Below, piece by piece: positions 15,870-24,597 of a DNA stretch of 64,000 bases. Positions within the stretch are counted from its first letter, which is position 1. Every line of letters starts with the position of its first letter. This stretch comes from CBDCWQ01 sp965223435 (lineage in GTDB: Bacteria > Myxococcota > Kuafuiibacteriia > Kuafuiibacteriales > Kuafuiibacteriaceae): the NCBI GenBank assembly GCA_965223435.1, contig CBDCWQ010000023.1, forward strand, positions 1,364,001-1,428,000, written 5' to 3'. A program made the translations under genes and the position numbers. Under the pieces are notes generated by a model. That model saw only the letters and a list, made by a program, of their open reading frames with translations, was not told the origin of the DNA and searched no databases.

Positions 15870-18266
15870 CTAATGGGGTGCGCGAACTTCGATGCTGGCT
15901 TGGTGCTGAGGCGTGGGCTGTTGGGCCTTGAGCTTGAGATAGAACGCTTCTTTGTCCTCGAGCGCAAGCGCATGTTTGAGCACATCGTCGACGTGCTCCA
16001 CGGGGACGATATTCAGATCTTGCCGTACGCTTTTGGGGAGCTCCGGAATATCCTTTTGATTATCTTTGGGGACCAAGACCGTTTGGATTTGGGAGCGATG
16101 TGCGGCCAGAGCCTTTTCTTTGAGCCCCCCGATCGGTAGGACACGGCCCCTCAGCGTGATTTCGCCCGTCATGGCGACGTCTTTTCGCACCGGGATACGG
16201 GTCAGTGCCGACACAATAGACGTGGCCATCGTAATGCCCGCGGAAGGGCCATCTTTGGGCATCGCCCCTTCGGGTACGTGGATGTGAATGTCGACCTTTT
16301 GGTAAAAATTGCGGTCCAGCTCGAGAAGCTCGGCGCGTGAGCGAACGTAGCTCATGGCTGCTTGTGCCGATTCCTGCATGACGTCGCCTAGTTTTCCCGT
16401 GATGATGAGTTTGCCTTTGCCGGGCATGATGGTGACTTCAATCATCAGAATATCGCCACCCACTGCGGTCCAGGCGAGCCCATTGGTGAGGCCGATTTCG
16501 TCGCGATCTTCGGTTTGTCCGAAGCGGTGCTTGTGAATGCCAAGGAACTTCGGAATCCGCTTTTGAGTGACCCGAACGGGCTGTTTTTTACCTTTTTTGA
16601 CGACGTCGCGGGCAATTTTGCGGCATACGGTTCCGATTTCTCGCTCGAGGCTTCGAACGCCGGCTTCGCGTGTGTAGTAACGCAAGATGGATTCGATGGC
16701 GTCATCGGCAAAGCTGACCTGTAGATCCTTTAGGCCGCTCCTTTCTCTTTGTTTGGGCACCAAATACTTCTTTGCGATCGCCATCTTCTCGAGCTCGGTG
16801 TACCCCTCGAGCCGAATGATCTCCATTCGGTCTTGGAGCGGGGCCGGGATACCGCTTGTGGTGTTGGCGGTCGCCAGAAACAGGATGTGGGACAGGTCGT
16901 AGTCCACGTCCAGATAGTGGTCTCCGAAAGATGCATTTTGTTCCGGATCCAGGACTTCGAGCAGGGCCGAGGATGGATCTCCTCGAAAATCCGTCGACAT
17001 CTTGTCGACCTCATCGAGAAGAAAAACCGGGTTGTTTGCGCCCGCCCGCTTGAGGGACTGGATGATCTTGCCGGGCATGGCGCCGATGTAGGTCCGGCGA
17101 TGACCTCGGATCTCAGCTTCATCACGGACCCCGCCCAATGAGACGCGGATGAATTTACGGTTCATGGCTCTTGCAACCGAGCGGGCCAAAGAAGTCTTGC
17201 CTACGCCGGGAGGTCCCACCAGGCAAAGGATGGGGCCTTTGGGGTGTTTCACCAGGGACTGGACGGCGAGGTGTTCAAGAATGCGTTCTTTGACTTTCTT
17301 GAGACCGTAATGGTCCTCGTCGAGAACTTCTTCGGCGTGATCGATTTCGAGATTGTCCTCGGTGAACTCGCTCCATGGAAGGGCCAAGATCCAGTCGATG
17401 TAGTTTCTTACGACTGTCGCTTCGGCGGACATGGGGGACATCATTTTGAGTTTGCGCAGCTCAGAGTTTGCACGCTCTTTTGCTTCTTCGGAAAGCTTTT
17501 TGAGGTCGATGCGTTTTTCCAGTTCGAGCAGTTCGTTTTTAAATTCGTCGCGTTCGCCAAGCTCCTTTTGGATCGCTTGCATCTGCTCGTTGAGGTAGTA
17601 CTCCTTCTGGGTTTTCTCCATTTGCTTCTTGACGCGGCTGCGGATTTTCTTTTCGACCTGAAGAATTTCAATTTCCGCCTGCATAAACTCATGCAGTCGC
17701 TCAAGCCGAACGTGAGGTGAGGCGCTTTCAAGAATCAGCTGCTTATCGGGAAGCTTGAGGGTGAGATAGGACACGATGGTATCCGCCAGGCGCGATGGCT
17801 CGTCGATACCAAGGACAACCGAAAGTGTTTCTTGGGGAATGCGCTTGTTGAGTTTGACGTAGGTCTCAAAGGTGGTCTGAAGCGATCGAATCAGGGCTTC
17901 GACTTCGACACTGCTCTCGCTTTCCTCGGTGAGTTCTTCAAACTCGACCCGAAAAAAGCCGTCCGTGGACGCGTAGGCGATGACTTTCGCACGCCGCTTG
18001 CCTTCAACCAGGACTTTGACGGTCCCGTCAGGGAGACGAAGTCGCCGTTTGATGGATGCGATCGTTCCGATTTCGTAGATATCGTCAGGCTTGGGTTCGT
18101 TGGTCTTCGCCTGTTTTTGGGTAGCCAACAGGATTTCTCGAGATCCGGCCATGGCGTCTTCGACGGCGGCAATGGATTTTTCTCGACCGACAAAAAGAGG
18201 CACCACCTGATGGGGAAAGATGATGATGTCTCGTAGGGGCAGTAGGGGCGCAAAACGCTTCGACAT
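15870..18266 (-). CDS. lon: ATP-dependent Lon protease
   Basis: 798 residues, normal for Lon. Start at MSKRFAPLLPLRDIIIFPH. The N-terminal LON domain (1 to about 200) is followed by coiled coil, AAA+ with Walker A GPPGVGKT (351-358) and Walker B FLLDEVD (415-421), and the protease domain with catalytic Ser675 (PKDGPSAG) and Lys716 (GGLKEK). It degrades misfolded and regulatory proteins in the cytoplasm. The PEGA-domain gene ends 59 bases upstream, so the two may share a transcript. Confidence 0.96.
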   Translation of the reverse strand: MSKRFAPLLPLRDIIIFPHQVVPLFVGREKSIAAVEDAMAGSREILLATQKQAKTNEPKPDDIYEIGTIASIKRRLRLPDGTVKVLVEGKRRAKVIAYASTDGFFRVEFEELTEESESSVEVEALIRSLQTTFETYVKLNKRIPQETLSVVLGIDEPSRLADTIVSYLTLKLPDKQLILESASPHVRLERLHEFMQAEIEILQVEKKIRSRVKKQMEKTQKEYYLNEQMQAIQKELGERDEFKNELLELEKRIDLKKLSEEAKERANSELRKLKMMSPMSAEATVVRNYIDWILALPWSEFTEDNLEIDHAEEVLDEDHYGLKKVKERILEHLAVQSLVKHPKGPILCLVGPPGVGKTSLARSVARAMNRKFIRVSLGGVRDEAEIRGHRRTYIGAMPGKIIQSLKRAGANNPVFLLDEVDKMSTDFRGDPSSALLEVLDPEQNASFGDHYLDVDYDLSHILFLATANTTSGIPAPLQDRMEIIRLEGYTELEKMAIAKKYLVPKQRERSGLKDLQVSFADDAIESILRYYTREAGVRSLEREIGTVCRKIARDVVKKGKKQPVRVTQKRIPKFLGIHKHRFGQTEDRDEIGLTNGLAWTAVGGDILMIEVTIMPGKGKLIITGKLGDVMQESAQAAMSYVRSRAELLELDRNFYQKVDIHIHVPEGAMPKDGPSAGITMATSIVSALTRIPVRKDVAMTGEITLRGRVLPIGGLKEKALAAHRSQIQTVLVPKDNQKDIPELPKSVRQDLNIVPVEHVDDVLKHALALEDKEAFYLKLKAQQPTPQHQASIEVRAPH

Positions 18267-18325
18267 GGACCACCATCGTGGCACTGCCCTTGAGTGGACG
18301 CAACTTTGGGTGCGTGTTTGTAGGC

Positions 18326-18640
18326 TTATTCCGAGAAGCCGTAAACCAGCTGAAGAATCTGCCCTTTTGCCACTTTCACCTCGAGTTCCTCCTCATCCCC
18401 ACCTTTGGTCAATCGGATGATGTGTTTCCCGGGTCTGGTCCGCGTGAACTTGAGCTTGGCCGCCGTCCCCAAGCGTTTTCCATCCAAAAAGATGGCGACC
18501 TCGGGGGGCGATATTTTCCAGGAGATGCCCGTTTTCACTTTCTTCATGCGGGTGGTGGTCTTGGCTGTGGCGGACTCGACAGACAAAGTGAGCGGAAAAA
18601 CAAAGGGAATGACGAGTACGAATAGAAACCACAAGCGCAT
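18326..18640 (-). CDS. Small exported PEGA-domain protein
   Basis: 104 residues. A cleavable signal peptide (MRLWFLFVLVIPFVFPLTLSVESATA) is followed by one PEGA-type beta domain: ISPPEVAIFLDGKRLGTAAKLKFTRTRPGKHIIRLT. PEGA domains are extracellular beta modules found in surface proteins. The gene lies directly upstream of lon on the same strand with 59 bases between. Confidence 0.75.
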   Translation of the reverse strand: MRLWFLFVLVIPFVFPLTLSVESATAKTTTRMKKVKTGISWKISPPEVAIFLDGKRLGTAAKLKFTRTRPGKHIIRLTKGGDEEELEVKVAKGQILQLVYGFSE

Positions 18641-18854
18641 AAGAAAACCTTTTCGGAGGGGCGTGACGCCGAGCCTCCAGGTTTCTCCCCCTCAAGAATG
18701 GATAGGGTACCCCGTCGCTGCGCCCTGACTTTTCACAATTGTATCCGACCGCGAGGCGATCCATCTAGCCCCCCGGTCGAAATGGCACCCCGCGGCGGTG
18801 CGACCTGTGGCGTGGATCACAAGGAATGGGTTCACAGCCGCAACATTGGTGTAA

Positions 18855-18868
18855 AGTCCTATAGGACT
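18855..18868. repeat. 14-bp perfect palindrome AGTCCTATAGGACT
   Basis: It is located just past the wzz stop, in the 234-bp stretch between wzz and the PEGA gene. It could be an operator half-site pair or the stem of a very tight hairpin; no function can be assigned. Confidence 0.3.
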
Positions 18869-18874
18869 AGCCCT

Positions 18875-20233
18875 TTAGACTCTTTCTTCGGGGATCTCCG
18901 GGAGAACCGCGAGGACCGGGAGACCCGTCTGCTCTTCGAATTCACCGGGGTCGAGAAACGATTGTCGAAGGGACTCTCGAATCACCGAGATTCCGATGCC
19001 AATAATGGCCGCGATGACCGCGCCTACCATCGCGACCCGATTCCGGTTTGGGCTGGACGGCAGCTCGGGTACCCGCGGGGGATCGACGAGCTGGAAGTTT
19101 TCTTGAAAGTCGTTGGCGCCGACCAAGCGATCTTGGTGGCGTTGGGCGCGGCGCTCCTTGAGCGCCCTCAATTCACCCTCAAGTTGATTCACTTCCGAAC
19201 TCAGGCTGGCCCACGCGGACTGGAGTCGCGGTTTTCGGATGCCTTCGGCTTCGATTTTGGCTTTGGTGTCGTGGAGCCTTTTCAGCCGAGCGCGAACCGC
19301 GAAGGCGCAGTCTTGGGCGGCGCCACCTTTCTTGCTGCCGGAGCGTCGGCCTTGGCCGCGTTCTCTTTCGCAGATGGCTTCTTGGCGGTCGATGGCTTCC
19401 TGCACGGCGCGGACCGTGGGGTGATTCGGGGTGAAGTCCTCTAGCAGGCCCTTGAGTTCGTTCTCTTTCGCGCGCAGTTTTCGGCAGCCGGGCGTGTTGG
19501 CCACCGGCCGCGCGGGTGTCTTGGTTCCGGGGGCGAAACAGCGCTTGAGCTCGGTTTCGGTGCGTCGAATCTGGCTTTCGATGTTGGCCATCGGGGAGTC
19601 GACCGGCAGGCCAAAAGTGTTTCTCGGGAAGATCTTTGGGTGGCGGGCGTTGAAGCGAAACAGTTTATCGCGTGCCGCCTGCACTTTGGGCTCTAAGAGG
19701 GCGATGGCTTGCTCCAGCGCATCGAGTTGTCGTTTGAAGGGAGAGTCCAGGAGGTTTGCGACTTTTTGGAGGGCACGCTCGGTCACGAAGGCGACAACCT
19801 TGTAGGCCTCGATGGGGTTTCGCGAGTCGAAAGCCACGCGGATGGTGCTGGTGGCCCGATCGACTTGGAGTTCTCGGCGCATGCGCCTCAGCGCAACCTC
19901 GTAGGGCTTCGACGCCCTGGTTCCCGAGAAGAGGTCCAACTCGTTGATGATCAGCATCATCTCCTCGTCGGAGTTGAGGCTGCGCATGGAGCGGTTCACC
20001 AGCCTCCGGGCGTAGTCTTCGCGGAGGGTCTGGGTCGAAATCGCGATCTCGGCTTTGGCGGTATAGGTCTTCGGGGTGGCGAGATAGGTAGAGATGGTCA
20101 CGATCCCCCCAAGGATCGCCACGACCGCCAGAAGCTTCTTCTGCCGGAGCATAACCCTGCGGACCAGAATGAACGGGTCCAGCTGGACCCGAATGCCACC
20201 GAGATCAATCTCCTTGCCCTTTTTGTCCATCAT
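18875..20233 (-). CDS. Wzz/Wzc-type chain length determinant protein (polysaccharide co-polymerase)
   Basis: 452 residues starting at MMDKKGKEIDLGG; the frame is open further upstream but that part is antisense to the aminotransferase gene. Two transmembrane helices, LLAVVAILGGIVTISTYLA (about 37-55) and VAMVGAVIAAIIGIGISVI near the C-terminus, bracket a long periplasmic part with coiled coils, the Wzz topology. A Pro-rich VDPPRVPELPSSPN precedes the second helix, as is typical. It sets the modal length of a surface polysaccharide. No tyrosine-kinase domain is attached and no other capsule genes are adjacent. Confidence 0.82.
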   Translation of the reverse strand: MMDKKGKEIDLGGIRVQLDPFILVRRVMLRQKKLLAVVAILGGIVTISTYLATPKTYTAKAEIAISTQTLREDYARRLVNRSMRSLNSDEEMMLIINELDLFSGTRASKPYEVALRRMRRELQVDRATSTIRVAFDSRNPIEAYKVVAFVTERALQKVANLLDSPFKRQLDALEQAIALLEPKVQAARDKLFRFNARHPKIFPRNTFGLPVDSPMANIESQIRRTETELKRCFAPGTKTPARPVANTPGCRKLRAKENELKGLLEDFTPNHPTVRAVQEAIDRQEAICERERGQGRRSGSKKGGAAQDCAFAVRARLKRLHDTKAKIEAEGIRKPRLQSAWASLSSEVNQLEGELRALKERRAQRHQDRLVGANDFQENFQLVDPPRVPELPSSPNRNRVAMVGAVIAAIIGIGISVIRESLRQSFLDPGEFEEQTGLPVLAVLPEIPEERV

Positions 20234-20249
20234 CAGACACAAGCACCTT

Positions 20250-21137
20250 ATGGCCACGGTGGTCTGTGTCAACGGAGAATTGTGTGGGCCCGAAGCGGCC
20301 CGCGTTTCGGTTTTCGATCGAGGCTTCCTGTATGGAGATTCGGTATACGAGGTCATCAGGACGTACCGCGGCATACCCTTCGAGCTGGACCGGCATCTGG
20401 AGCGGCTTTTGGCCTCGGCCGAACGCATCGGAATGGGGCTTCCAGCTTCGCTGGAGACCATTGCCGCCGAAATTCAGGAGACGCATAGGGTTTCCGGGAA
20501 TGAAGATTCCTATCTCCGTATCGTGTGTACCCGGGGCCAGGGGGAGATCGGTTTGGATCCGGCGTTGGCTGAGAACCCCACACGGTTGGTGATCGCGAAG
20601 CCCATCCATGTGCCAGAGCCCGAGGTGTACGATTCGGGTGTCAAGATTTCAATTGTCGAAGTCCGCCGCAATCTGCGGGCGGCCATCGATCCCCGTGCGA
20701 AGACCGGCAACTACCTCAACTCGGTGATGGCCTTGGCCGAAGCCAGGCGCGGCGGATTTTTTGAGGCGGTGATGCGTGACCACCGCGATCTGATCACCGA
20801 AGGGGCTTCTTCGAACATCTTTGCGGTCATCGGAGGGTTGCTTTTTACGCCTCCCCTCTCGGTCGGTATCCTGGAGGGCGTCACCCGCTGGGTGGTATTC
20901 CAGGTTGCCGAATCTTTAGGCATGCGTGCGCTCGCGTTGCCCCTTACAGCCGCGGCCCTTAGGCAAGCCGATGAGGTTTTTATCACCTCATCTATCCGAG
21001 AAATTGTCCCGGTCGTGGGCGTTGATGATGCGACGATCGGAAACGGTACGGTCGGCCCTGTGGTTCGACAAATCCGTGAGGCTTTCGACGCCTACGTCGA
21101 AAGCTACGTCCACACGCGCTTGTCAGCGAGCCCATAG
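20250..21137 (+). CDS. Class IV aminotransferase (branched-chain / D-amino-acid / ADC-lyase fold)
   Basis: 295 residues from ATG 20250. Motifs: VFDRGFLYGDSVYEVIRTY near the N-terminus, Lys151 in AKTGNYLNS as the PLP lysine, and LITEGASSNIF (Glu184) of the PLP pocket. The size and GD-(S/G)-VYEV pattern fit branched-chain amino acid or D-amino acid aminotransferases; 4-amino-4-deoxychorismate lyase is an alternative. The wzz start lies only 16 bases away on the other strand. It converges with gluQ (14 bases between stops). Confidence 0.85.
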   Translation: MATVVCVNGELCGPEAARVSVFDRGFLYGDSVYEVIRTYRGIPFELDRHLERLLASAERIGMGLPASLETIAAEIQETHRVSGNEDSYLRIVCTRGQGEIGLDPALAENPTRLVIAKPIHVPEPEVYDSGVKISIVEVRRNLRAAIDPRAKTGNYLNSVMALAEARRGGFFEAVMRDHRDLITEGASSNIFAVIGGLLFTPPLSVGILEGVTRWVVFQVAESLGMRALALPLTAAALRQADEVFITSSIREIVPVVGVDDATIGNGTVGPVVRQIREAFDAYVESYVHTRLSASP

Positions 21138-21151
21138 GCGGGGCGGGGGCG

Positions 21152-22132
21152 TCAACTTTGTGGTTCATCGGGCATGGCCACATACGCGTTGGATAACGGG
21201 ATGCGGCTCGGGTCCCAGTACGCGATGAGCTCGGATGGCGAAGCCGGAACGCAGCGCCCCACCAACCCTAGGCTGTGGGCGAGCGCGCCGATGATCTGCT
21301 GCGGCGCTAGCCCTCGCGCCCGAAGTTCCTCGATGGTTGTCGGGCGGTCTCGTTTGGCGAGGCGAGCCCCTTCAGGCCCAAGGACCAGCGGCAGGTGAAG
21401 GGTCTCGAGTTTGGGCGCCGCTTTTTGAAGCAAACGGCGAAGCAACAGTTGCCTTGCAGTCGACGCCAGAAGGTCGGCGCCCCGGACGATGCAGTTTACG
21501 CCTTGCCCAAGGTCGTCGACTGCGACCGCCAACTGATAGGCCCACATGCCATCAGCACGTCGAAGAACGAAGTCACCGACCTCGGTGTGAACATTTTCTG
21601 AGAAGGGCCCGAAACAACGGTCGGTATGATGGATGATGTCGTCGGCCTCTGTCTTGAGGCGTATGGAGGGGGTCCGGCCTTTCTTTTCGGTGAGGCCGCC
21701 TCGGCAAGTACCGGGGTACCGTCGTCCGCCCTCGGGGTTGTTGTGGGGCGCGGAAGCGACCAACGCGATGTCCTTCCGGCTGCAGCTGCAGGGGTACACG
21801 CGAGCCATTTCTTCGAGCGACTGGAGTGCGAACTCGTAGTGTTCATTGCGCTCGCTTTGGTAGTGCGGGCCTCGTTTTTGGCCTCGGTTCGGTCCTTCAT
21901 CCCAGTCGATGCCAAGCCATTCGAGGTCTTGCTGGATGGCCGTGTCCGCGCCAGGCACCGTTCGGGGCCTGTCGATGTCTTCGATGCGCAGAATGAGGCG
22001 TCCGCCGTGGGCTCGGGCATCGAGCCACGCCCCGAGGGCGGTTCGCGCAATGCCGAGGTGGATACGCCCCGTGGGGCTGGGCGCAAGCCGTCCTACGTAG
22101 GGCCTCTGCCGCTGGGTTGGCGTGGTCAGCAC
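21152..22132 (-). CDS. gluQ: Glutamyl-Q tRNA(Asp) synthetase
   Basis: 326 residues, short like GluQ-RS and lacking the anticodon-binding domain of GluRS. Class I signatures: PSPTGRIHLG (HIGH region) and LAKRD in place of KMSKS, as in the YadB group. The zinc site is formed by Cys115, Cys117 (YPCSCSRKD), Tyr139 and Cys143 (RYPGTCRGG). The enzyme glutamylates queuosine at position 34 of tRNA(Asp). The start is 12 bases after the proA stop, so it is the last gene of a minus-strand operon. Confidence 0.9.
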   Translation of the reverse strand: MLTTPTQRQRPYVGRLAPSPTGRIHLGIARTALGAWLDARAHGGRLILRIEDIDRPRTVPGADTAIQQDLEWLGIDWDEGPNRGQKRGPHYQSERNEHYEFALQSLEEMARVYPCSCSRKDIALVASAPHNNPEGGRRYPGTCRGGLTEKKGRTPSIRLKTEADDIIHHTDRCFGPFSENVHTEVGDFVLRRADGMWAYQLAVAVDDLGQGVNCIVRGADLLASTARQLLLRRLLQKAAPKLETLHLPLVLGPEGARLAKRDRPTTIEELRARGLAPQQIIGALAHSLGLVGRCVPASPSELIAYWDPSRIPLSNAYVAMPDEPQS

Positions 22133-22144
22133 GAATACCGGTGG

Positions 22145-23398
22145 TCAGCTCCGGATCTGGCCGGTTCCGTAGACCACCAGTTTCTCAGTGGTCAGCTCCG
22201 TCATCGACATGGGGCCATAGGCGTGCATCCGGGAGGTGGAAATCCCCATCTCTGCGCCGAGGCCGAGCTCGCCTCCATCGTTGAAGCGGGTGGACGCGTT
22301 CCACAGGACGCAGGATGCGTCCACCGCAGCGAGAAAGCGCTCGGCGGTTTTCTCGTCGCCGGTGACGATGCTCGCCGTGTGATGGGTACCGTGTTCGCCG
22401 ATATGGTGGAGGGCTTCTTGGAGGTCATCCACCGTTCGGACGGCCATCGAGAGGCCCAAGAACTCGGTATCCCAAGCGGCTTCACCCGCGGGAATGGCGT
22501 GGATGCCCGCCTCACCTAGGGTGTGAAGACTTTTTTCATCGGCGTGAATCTCGACTTCTTTTTGAGCAAGCTTTTTCCCCAAAGGCTTCAGTACGGACTC
22601 CAGTTTATCTTTGTGGATGAGCAAGGTCTCCATCGCGTTGCACACACCGGGTCGCTGGACCTTCGCATTGAATGCGATGTCGATGGCCATCGTTGGGTCT
22701 GCATCTTTGTCTACGTAGACATGGCAGATGCCTTGGCCGTGCCGAATGACGGGTACCCGCGCATGCTGGTCCACCATCGCCATCAAGCCTTGACCGCCGC
22801 GCGGGATGACCAAGTCGACCAGTCCGGTGGCGCCGAGAAGCTCGGCCACCGCTTCCCGACCGGCGTTTTCGATGAGTGTGACCGCGTCTTCAGGAAGACC
22901 GGCTTCTCGAAGCCCTCTTTGCATCGCCGTTGCGATGACCGTGTTGCTCCGTTTGGCTTCTTTGCCGCCGCGCAGGACCACGGCGTTGCCCGATTTCACG
23001 GTGAGGGCGGAGCACTCCGCGGTCACGTTGGGACGTGCCTCGTACACGATGGCGATGACCCCCAAGGGAATTCGTCGTCGGGTCACCCGTATTCCGGACC
23101 GTCCCTTTCCCAGTTCGCGTGAAGACTGAAGCGGATCGGGGAGGGCACAGACCTCCTCCAGGGCCCGGACCATACCCTCGAAGCGCGATGTGTTCAAAGA
23201 TAAGCGGTCGCGAAGAGACGGTTCCAGGTCGGTGGCTTTGTCGAGGTCTTCTTTGTTGGCCGCAAGAATCTTGGCCCTGTCGGAGGACAGGCTTTGGGCC
23301 ATCGCGCGCAGGGCATTGTTACGGGTTTCGCTCGGAACCGTGGGGAGGACCCGCGCCGCTTTTCTTGCTCTTAGCAGGAGTTCATGAACTGAAGACAT
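22145..23398 (-). CDS. proA: Glutamate-5-semialdehyde dehydrogenase (gamma-glutamyl phosphate reductase)
   Basis: 417 residues, full length. Catalytic Cys253 lies in KVQRPGVCNAMETLL. Family stretches GVIAIVYEARPNVT, NAVVLRGGKEAKRSN and the C-terminal HAYGPMSMTELTTEK are present. It reduces gamma-glutamyl phosphate with NADPH in proline synthesis, the step after ProB. It is 54 bases downstream of proB. Confidence 0.95.
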   Translation of the reverse strand: MSSVHELLLRARKAARVLPTVPSETRNNALRAMAQSLSSDRAKILAANKEDLDKATDLEPSLRDRLSLNTSRFEGMVRALEEVCALPDPLQSSRELGKGRSGIRVTRRRIPLGVIAIVYEARPNVTAECSALTVKSGNAVVLRGGKEAKRSNTVIATAMQRGLREAGLPEDAVTLIENAGREAVAELLGATGLVDLVIPRGGQGLMAMVDQHARVPVIRHGQGICHVYVDKDADPTMAIDIAFNAKVQRPGVCNAMETLLIHKDKLESVLKPLGKKLAQKEVEIHADEKSLHTLGEAGIHAIPAGEAAWDTEFLGLSMAVRTVDDLQEALHHIGEHGTHHTASIVTGDEKTAERFLAAVDASCVLWNASTRFNDGGELGLGAEMGISTSRMHAYGPMSMTELTTEKLVVYGTGQIRS

Positions 23399-23452
23399 AT
23401 CCTAGCATTTATACCCTGGATGGCGTCGGTTGCAACGCCTGTCGTTTGGTCT

Positions 23453-24592
23453 TTAGCGATCCAGCAAGACGAGGTCGTCGCGATGGACCACCGCGTCGCC
23501 CATGGAAAAGCCAAGAATATCTGCGATCTCGCCGCTGGACCGGCCGCAGATCTGGCGAAGCTGTTCGGCCGGGTAGCGGGTTAGACCCCGTGCGAAAGGC
23601 TGAACCTGGTCCCCGAGCATGGTCTCGCCGATGTCCACCGCATCACCTTCCGCAAACTGGCCGTAAACTTGAGTGATGCCGGAGGGAAGAAGGCTCTTTT
23701 TGTGGGTTGTCAGTGCATGTTTTGCGCCCGCGTCCACCCGCACCGCGCCCGCCGGTCTCAGGGTGTGGAGGATCCAGTGGTCGCGGCTCGAGAGGCGCAC
23801 CTCTTCGTTTGCGGGGAACAAGAGGGTGCCGACCTCTTCGCCTTCCAAAAAGGCCCCGATGGCGCCGGGGCGTTTGCCTTCGAGGATCACCACCGCGGCA
23901 CCGCGGGCGCACGCGGCCCGAGCGGCTTTGAGCTTGGAGTCCATGCCGCCTCGCCCAAATCGTGAGCGCTCCGGTCGCACCGCCTGGTCGAGGCTTGGGT
24001 CTTGGTGTGATGCATGAACGATGAGGCTCCCGTCTTGTCGCAAGACCCCGGGTGCGGTGCTCAGCATGATGAGAAGCTCCGCGTCGATAAGATTGGACAC
24101 TTGAGCCGCGAGCTCGTCATTGTCGCCAAGCGCGATCTCTTGATACGACACGCTGTCGTTTTCGTTGATGATGGGGATGGCGTGTCGCCGTTCGAGCTCT
24201 CCGAGGGCGCGCCTCGCGTTGAGGAAGCGTTTTCGGTTGGCGAGGTCGGCGTGAGTCAATAAGACTTGCGCTGCAGGGATGTGGTGGGGAGCGAAGGCTT
24301 GCGACCACGCTTCCAGCAGTTTTCCTTGGCCTATTGCCGCGGCGGCTTGGAGGCCCGCCATCGTCTGGGGCCTGGCCTTCAGACCGAGGATCCCTACGCC
24401 TACGGCGATGGCTCCCGAGGAAACCACAACCGGTTTGAGGCGCTGGGCAAACAGCGGGGCGATTTCGTCGGCGAGCCGCCCGATGATGGAGGGTTCAAGG
24501 CGTCCTTGGGGGTCGGTCAAGACGCCCGACCCGATCTTGATAACGACCCGCCGCGCCCGAATCTTTTGAAGGAGTGCCCGCCGGTCTGTCAT
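23453..24592 (-). CDS. proB: Glutamate 5-kinase with PUA domain
   Basis: 379 residues. The amino acid kinase domain (about 12-255) has VVIKIGSGVLTD, VVSSGAIAVG, PIINENDSVSY and FGRGGMDSKLKAA; the C-terminal PUA domain (about 280-370) carries RVDAGAKHAL and RGLTRYPAEQLRQICG. It phosphorylates glutamate, the committed step of proline synthesis. The gene starts 5 bases after the stop of the upstream lipoprotein gene, implying co-translation. Confidence 0.95.
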   Translation of the reverse strand: MTDRRALLQKIRARRVVIKIGSGVLTDPQGRLEPSIIGRLADEIAPLFAQRLKPVVVSSGAIAVGVGILGLKARPQTMAGLQAAAAIGQGKLLEAWSQAFAPHHIPAAQVLLTHADLANRKRFLNARRALGELERRHAIPIINENDSVSYQEIALGDNDELAAQVSNLIDAELLIMLSTAPGVLRQDGSLIVHASHQDPSLDQAVRPERSRFGRGGMDSKLKAARAACARGAAVVILEGKRPGAIGAFLEGEEVGTLLFPANEEVRLSSRDHWILHTLRPAGAVRVDAGAKHALTTHKKSLLPSGITQVYGQFAEGDAVDIGETMLGDQVQPFARGLTRYPAEQLRQICGRSSGEIADILGFSMGDAVVHRDDLVLLDR

Positions 24593-24597
24593 GGCTT

